DNA of 64,000 nt from Heterohyrax brucei. Its lineage: Eukaryota; Chordata; Mammalia; Hyracoidea; Procaviidae. Position numbers and translations under genes: made by a program. A model generated the notes under the pieces. The model worked only from the letters and a program-made list of their open reading frames with translations. It ran no database searches and was not told where the DNA came from. The stretch lies in NCBI GenBank assembly GCA_028571685.1, contig CM053164.1:40908501-40972500 (forward strand), written 5' to 3'. Shown here piece after piece: positions 58,290 to 64,000 of the stretch (its first letter is position 1; each line of letters begins with the position of its first letter).

Positions 58290-59090
58290 TCCTTCCTCCC
58301 TGCATCGCCTCAGCCTCTACTGCTGCCTGGCCTCCTCACCTGCAGTCTTGCCCTCCAGGGTGCCCCATTCTCCTGCTAAAAACTTGGGTGCCTCCCATTC
58401 ACTTACAAAACAGAGTTCACACGCCACAGTGCAACACTGAAGATCCTGTGTGACTGGGACTTCACTCTCTAGCCTCCCCTGTACCCTAGTCTCACTGTCC
58501 TATGTCCCAGCCCCAGCCTACACCAGCTACTCCCTAAAGCCTCGTAGGTAGCTACAACACTGGACCTCTGTGTATGTCAGCCCCTCTGCCTAGAATGGCC
58601 TTGTGTGGGGTTTGTCCCTGCAATAATACTGTAATCCCTCAAAGATGACCTTAAACATCATCCCATCTCCCCTGTTCGGTAAACACTCTTCGCTGGCCCT
58701 TACCCCTTCTCTGGCTTCATCTGGTAGGCTCTGATGCAGCCAGGATGGCCAGCTTTCAGCCTCACCAGTGCAGCTCCCTGCTTCTTCCTCCCTTCAATAT
58801 GTCCTTCCTCCATTTTTCATAGCCAACCCACTAACCCTCTCAGGGTGACCCTCCAAATCTCCCGGCTTTCCTTGTCCTGCACTGCCTCAGTGCCTGTGAG
58901 CTCTCTTCCATCAAACTCATCCCCTTCGCAATGACTTGTGCAGTGGTTGTCTTCCCCTCAACAGCAGAGACCAGTTGGCCTTGTTAACTGCTGTCACCTC
59001 ATTACCTAGAATAGTGACTGGTACATAGTTGTCCCTCACAGAATAATTACTACCTGGTTGAACAAAAGAATGAGTGAAGGAAGATTAAAT
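58290..59090 (+). mobile_element. L2 LINE 3' region
   Basis: An extended C-rich segment following L2: 'ctcacctgcagtcttgccct', 'cccctctgcctagaatggcc', 'gatgaccttaaacatcatcc', and a tail 'agaatagtgactggtacata'. An ancient, immobile element in the OTOF antisense direction. Confidence 0.85.
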
Positions 59091-59193
59091 AAATATTTGA
59101 TTTCATTTTATTGGCAATACAAGGAACCCCAAATTCATGCTGAAATATAGGTTTTAATAAATCAAAAAGCAATTTATGACATTTATGAGACAA

Positions 59194-59330
59194 CAGGAAT
59201 TCTCATGGCACAGTGGTTAAGAGTTCAGCTGCTAACCAAAAACATCAGCAGTTTAATTCCACCAGCTGCGCCTTGAACACCTATGGAGGCAGTTCTCCTC
59301 TGTCCTGTAAGGTGGCTATTATTACCAGGG
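59194..59330 (+). mobile_element. AfroSINE
   Basis: 'tctcatggcacagtggttaa', 'cagctgctaaccaaaaacat' and 'gttctcctctgtcctgtaag'. The tail is altered. Confidence 0.92.
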
Positions 59331-59414
59331 CTCTTTGGAAACTCTTAAGTGTCCTTGTCACACCTTCAAGAAAGAAATACTCAGGGAGACTTGGATGGCC
59401 AATGAGAGAAATCT

Positions 59415-59500
59415 TTTTATTAAATTTATTGTGATTAAGTGAAAGTTTACAATCCAAGCCAACTTTCCATACCCACCCCTCTGTGACTCTGTCTGTTCCC
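59415..59500 (-). mobile_element. Short antisense L1 3'-end fragment
   Basis: 'tattgtgattaagtgaaagt' then 'ttacaatccaagccaacttt', the terminal bases seen at 9525 and 41331. Confidence 0.88.
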
Positions 59501-59756
59501 ATGAAAGAGCTCTTGATGGGAAAAGGACACCACTTTGAAGTGGGGCAGCAGCAGACTCTACAGCACTCTTGCAGGCTGTACCACAGAGCAAGCTCAGAGT
59601 TGGGTTCTTACAGCTATGTCCACAGTATAGCTGGAAACAACAAATCAGTGACGGCGTTTAGAAGCATTTTCTTTTCTGGCAGGTGGCTACTTGTCCCTTG
59701 GCTGTGCATGCACACAGACTTCACAATGGTTCCTGCCACAGGAGCTTCTGAGACTG

Positions 59757-60402
59757 GTTGTTGTTGCTGGGTGCCATCAATTTGGTTCTGACTTACAGCA
59801 ACCCTGTGCGCAACAGAATGAAACGCTGCCTGGTCCTGCACCATGCCCACAATTGTTTTCAGCTTAAGCCCATCATTCCTGCCACTGTGTCAATCCGTCT
59901 TGTTGAGGGTCTTCCTCCTTTTCACTGACCCTCCACTCTACCAAGCAAGATGTCCTTCTCCAGGGACTGATCCATCCTGACAACATGTCCAACGTCTTAC
60001 AATCTTTGCTTTCGAGGAGCACTTTGGTTGTACTTCTTTCAGAACAAATCTGTTTGTTCTTTTGGCCGTCCATGATACAGCCAATATTCTTCTCCTACAT
60101 CACATTTCAGAGCCATCAATTCTTCTTCTCTCTTCCTTATTCATTGTTCAGCTTCTGCATGCATATGATTCAATTGAAAATACTATAGTTTGGGTCACGC
60201 AAACCTTAGTCTTCAAGGGGACATCTTTACTTTGAGCACTTTAAAGAGGTCTTTTGCAACAGATCTTCCAAATGCAAAGCATGTTTTGAGTTCTCAACTG
60301 CTGCTTCCTCAGGCACTGATTGTAAAACCAAGTAAAATGAAATCCTTGACAACCTCAATTCTTTCTTCATTTGTCATGACATTACTTACTAGTCCAGTTC
60401 GG
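59757..60402 (-). mobile_element. RTE/BovB-type LINE 3' end, antisense
   Basis: The best-preserved RTE tail. It starts 'gttgttgttgctgggtgcca' and includes 'ggactgatccatcctgacaa', 'tttaaagaggtcttttgcaa' and 'ttgtcatgacattacttact'. The minus frame 59873-60073 carries RTE C-terminal residues (ISPWRRTSCL). 5'-truncated. Confidence 0.93.
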
Positions 60403-60404
60403 AA

Positions 60405-62620
60405 TATTACTTGTTTTCTTATGTTTCTCTTGTATCCTGATACTTCGCTGGACTCTACTATTAGTTCCAGTAGTTTATTTAAGGATTCTTCAGAGTTCTC
60501 TTTGTATGCAATCATATCATCTGCAAATAGGGATATTTTTATCTCTTCTTTGCTGATGTGGATGTCATTTATTTCTTGGACTTGTCTAATTGCTCTAGCT
60601 AGAACCTCTAGAACAATGTTGAATAGAAGTAGTGACAGTGGGCATCCTTGTCCGGTTCCTGTTCTCAGAGGGAATTCTTTCAGTTTGCCTCCATTCAGGA
60701 TGATCTAGGTGGTTGGCTTTGCGTGGATACCCCTTATTGTTTTGAGGAATTTTCCTTCTATTCCTATTTTGCTGAGAGTTTTTAACACGAATGGGTGTTG
60801 GACTTTGTCAAGTGCCTTTTATGCATCAGTTGATAAAATCAGGTAATTCTTATCCTTTCTGCTATTTATGTAGTTGGTCATATTATTTTTCTGATGTTGA
60901 ACTAGACTTGCATCCCTAGTATAAATCCAACTTGGTCATGATGAATTATTTTTTTGATATGTTGTTGAATTCTACTGGCTAGGATTTTATTGAAGATTTT
61001 TGCATCCAGCTTCATGAGCGATATTGGTCTGTAATTTTCCTTTGTGGAGGTGGGGGTGAATCTTTCCCTGACTTTGGTGTCAGTGCTATGTTGACTTCCT
61101 GGAATGAATTTGGGAGTGTTCTGTCCTTTTCTATGCTGTGAAATTGCCTCAGTGGTATTGGAATTAACTGCTCTCTAAAAGTTTTAATAGAATTCTCCAG
61201 TGAAGCATCTGGGCCAGGGATTTTTTTTTGGCTGGTAGTTTTTTGATGACTTTTTCAATCTCTTCTTTTGTGACGGGTTCATTAAGTTATTTTACTTGTG
61301 ATAATTTTGGCAGGTGATGTAAATCTAGAAATTTGTCCATTTCCTCTAGATTTTCAAAACTGTTAAAGTACAGTTTTTTGTAGTATTTTGTTATGATACT
61401 TTTGATTTTGGTTGGATCTTTTGTGACATCTCCCATTTCATTTCTTATTCAGGTTATTTGTTTCCTCTCCTGTTTTTTTCTTTTGTAGTTTACCCAATGG
61501 TTTATCAATTTTGTTGATCTTTTCAAAAAACCAACTTTGGCTTTGTTAATTCTTTCAATTGTTTTTCTGTTCTCTAATTCATTTAGTTCTGCTCTAATAC
61601 TTATTATCTGTTTTCTTCTGGTACCCAAGAAGTTCTGTCATTGTTCTTTTTGGCTTGTTCAAGTTGTAAGGTTAGTTCTTTGGTTTGAGCCATTTCTTAT
61701 TTCTGGACGTGTGCATTTATAAAGATAAATTGACCTCTGGGCACTGTTTTTGCTGTATCCCATAGGTTATAGTAGTATGTGTTTTCATTCTCATTTTATT
61801 CCATAAATTTCTTTATTGTGTCTTTGATCTCTTGTACAGCCCACAGATTTATGAAGCAGGTGTTGTTCAGTTTCTATGAGTTCAATTTCTACCTACATTT
61901 TTTCTGAGATTTAGACTTCTATGGCTTTATGGTCTGAGAAGGTGCTTTGCAATAATTCACTGGTTTGTATTTTGTTGAGACTTGCTTTATGTCCTAATAT
62001 GTAGTCTGTTCTGGAGAATGCTCCATGTGCATTGGAAAAGGTGTACTTATCTCTTTGTGGTTAAGAAGTTCTGTATATGTCAATGAGGTCTAGTTGGTTG
62101 ATTGTTGCAATAAGATCTTCTATATCTTTACTGAACTTTCTTTCTGTATGATTTGTTCATTACCTAAAGTGGAGTATTAAAGTATTCTACTGTTCATGTG
62201 GAGTGATCTATCTCATTTTTCAATGTTGTCAGAGTTTTTTCAATGTATTTACATGCTCTGGTATTGGGTGCATAAATATTTAATATTGTTATATCCTGCT
62301 TATGTGTTGAACTTCTCAGTAATGATTAGTGACCATCCTTGTCCACAGTAGTGGGTTTTACATCAAAATCTATTGTACCTGAGATTAGTATTGCGACTGC
62401 TGCTCTTCTTTGTATGTTGTTAGCTTGGTATGCTTTTCATCCTTTGATTTTCTGTTTGTTCATATGTGTGAGTATAAGGTGTATTTCTTGTAAGCAACAT
62501 ATAGACGGATTGTGCTTTTTTAATCCGAGCTGTTACTTTCTGCCTTTTTAATGGAGTGTTCAATTCATTTACATTCAGTGTAATTATCGATAGGTATCTG
62601 TTTAGTGCTGTCATTTGGTG
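60405..62620 (-). mobile_element. L1 ORF2 (RT and endonuclease), minus strand, degenerate
   Basis: Minus-strand ORF2: the RT active-site region lies near 60510-60530 (plus-strand 'atcatatcatctgcaaatag', i.e. FADDMI), and the ORF2 N-terminus near 62614 reads YLSIITLNVNELNTPLKRQK, the start of the endonuclease. The ORF2 part beyond RT is missing at the left, where it meets RTE sequence at ~60402. Several stops. In OTOF sense orientation. Confidence 0.92.
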
Positions 62621-62989
62621 GCTTTATTTTTATGTTGTTGATGTTTTCTTTGTTCCTTTTAATATTCTGTTCTGGGTTGTTTTTCTTCATGGGTTGACTT
62701 TTCATCTTTTTCAGTTGTTGGTTTGGTGTTGGTTGAGACTTCTGTATTGTTTCTTGTTTTGATGTGTAGCATTGTTAGTTTAGTTTGAGGTCACACCTTT
62801 GATCTCCCTTAATATTCTAAGTTTAAATGAATCTTTAACTTATGTATAGCTTCTTAATTTCCTCTCTATCTAAAAGGGTTATACCTACTGTGATATATGC
62901 CTTTTTATAGTGCAATGATGTCACAGGTTTTATGTTAAGATCACTGATTCCCAACTTTTAATATTTTAGCTGTGATTAAACTGAGTGAC

Positions 62990-64000
62990 TTCCCTAACTG
63001 AGTAGGTCTCTGAATGTTGTATCCTGCATTCCATCCTTAAGTATACATTTGATGTAAATGTAGAGCTTCTTTAAGTATTTCTTGTAATTTTGGCTTGGTT
63101 TTTGCAAAGTCTTTAAGCTTCTGTTTATCTTCAAATGTCTTAATTTCACTGCTATATTTGAGAGAAAACTTTGCAGGATGTCTAATTCTTGGTTGGAAGT
63201 TTTTCTCCTTCAAGGCTTTGTTATGTGTCATCCTACTGTCTTCTCGCCAACATGGTTTCTGCCAAGAAGTCAGATGAAAGCCTACAAGGCTTCCCTTTGT
63301 AGGTTAGATTTGCTTTAAGTCTTGCTGCATTTAAGAGCCAAGAAGTCACATGAAAGTCTACAGGCTTCCCTTTGTATATTAGCTTTGCTTTAAGTCTTGT
63401 TGCCTTTAAGAGCCTCTTTTTATGTTTAATTTTATTAAGCTTGAGTATACTACTTCTTGGTGTCTTTCTTTTGGGGTCTAGTTTTTGTGGTGTTCGACAA
63501 GCATCTTGAACATCTTTGTATCTTCTTTCATGATTTCAGGAAAGTTTTCTGTCAGCAACTCTTTGACAATTCTTTCTGTATCTTCTGCTATTCCCTCACT
63601 GTTCAGGAACTCCAGTTATTTGTAAATTATTCCGCTTGATAGAGTCCATATGCTTTTTTATTTTTCTTGTTTCTTTTCTCTGATTTCTCCTCATAAATGC
63701 TTGTGTGAGTTGCTTTAACATCAAGCTCACTAATTCTGGATTCCATTTCTTCCATCCTCTTCTTTTGGCTTTGCATTGATTGTCTAATTCTGTAATTTTA
63801 TTATTGATCTGCTGGATTTCAGATCTTTAATGTCTAACAGTTCATATAGCCTTACTTAATTTTTCTTTTTGTTCTGCTACATTTTGTTTAATATCTAGAA
63901 GGGCTCTACATGTAATTCTTTTGTATTTACCTCTGATAATTGCAGAAAGACTACTTCATCTAGGAAGCTTTTTGATTCTTTATTTTCTGAGTTTTTCAGA
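62990..64000 (-). mobile_element. L1 ORF1-like region, minus strand (continues past window)
   Basis: Minus-strand frame 63037-63231 reads NFQPRIRHPAKFSLKYSSEI then KTFEDKQKLKDFAKTKPKLQ, the C-terminal pattern of an L1 ORF1/HAL1-type protein. The rest to 64000 is AT-rich L1-like sequence with a 76 bp tandem duplication. The inter-ORF part is ~370 bp. Confidence 0.8.
63261..63414. repeat. Two-copy tandem duplication (76 bp unit)
   Basis: Units start 'gccaagaagtcagatgaaag' (63261) and 'gccaagaagtcacatgaaag' (63337), each ending at a 'tttaagagcc' boundary. About 88% identical to each other. Confidence 0.9.

Larger units (their letters stand above)
43172..64000 (-). other. OTOF: OTOF intron 1 (5' part outside window)
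   Basis: More than 20.8 kb lies between exon 2 and the right edge without a sequence encoding the otoferlin N-terminus (MALLIHLKTVSELRGRG..., as I recall it). The interval is rich in AfroSINE, RTE and L1 pieces. The promoter and first exon must lie beyond 64000 unless exon 1 has diverged beyond recognition. Confidence 0.82.

Noticed and set aside
43172..64000. Search for OTOF exon 1 and promoter
   Set aside because: No minus-strand sequence encoding the otoferlin N-terminus was found. Probably beyond the right edge.

Overview
This is vertebrate nuclear DNA, almost entirely intronic. It carries no bacterial operons, CRISPR arrays or phage. The repeats point to an afrotherian mammal (elephant, manatee, hyrax, tenrec or aardvark clade): dozens of copies, on both strands, of a tRNA-headed SINE with the AfroSINE consensus (roughly 'ccctggtggcacagtggtta' ... 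'taaccaaaaggttggcagtt' ... 'gctatgagtcagaa'), plus a BovB/RTE-type LINE sharing that 3' tail and a lineage-specific L1. Elephant-like is my best guess, but sequence alone does not settle the species.

One protein-coding gene is recognisable: OTOF (otoferlin, the hair-cell ferlin), on the minus strand. Four consecutive coding exons are visible with proper splice sites and matching phases: exon 2 (43113-43171), exon 3 (16506-16594), exon 4 (8124-8223) and exon 5 (5472-5650). Joined, they give an uninterrupted frame for otoferlin residues ~27-169, i.e. most of the C2A domain and the start of the linker after it. Exon 1 (start codon) lies to the right of the window, so intron 1 exceeds 20.8 kb. 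Exon 6 onward lies to the left.

Layout: 1-5471 intron 5; 5651-8123 intron 4; 8224-16505 intron 3; 16595-43112 intron 2; 43172-64000 intron 1. The left ~28 kb is moderately GC-rich and LINE-poor, with MIR, L2 and SINE copies. From ~28.8 kb to 42.4 kb and from 49.7 kb to the right end the sequence is AT-rich and built largely of L1 and RTE fragments, many nested. Most large L1 pieces in 28.8-54 kb lie antisense to OTOF; the L1 at 60.4-64 kb is in the gene's sense.

No new biological system is present as far as I can see. The observations worth a second look are structural: a ~240 bp direct duplication bracketing OTOF exon 3, a 59 bp near-identical direct repeat 1 kb apart, a ~52 bp-unit minisatellite, a 116 bp internal L1 fragment flanked by a perfect 15 bp target-site duplication inside an RTE element, a clean L1-into-L1 insertion, SINE-into-SINE insertions, and the SINE/RTE shared tail.
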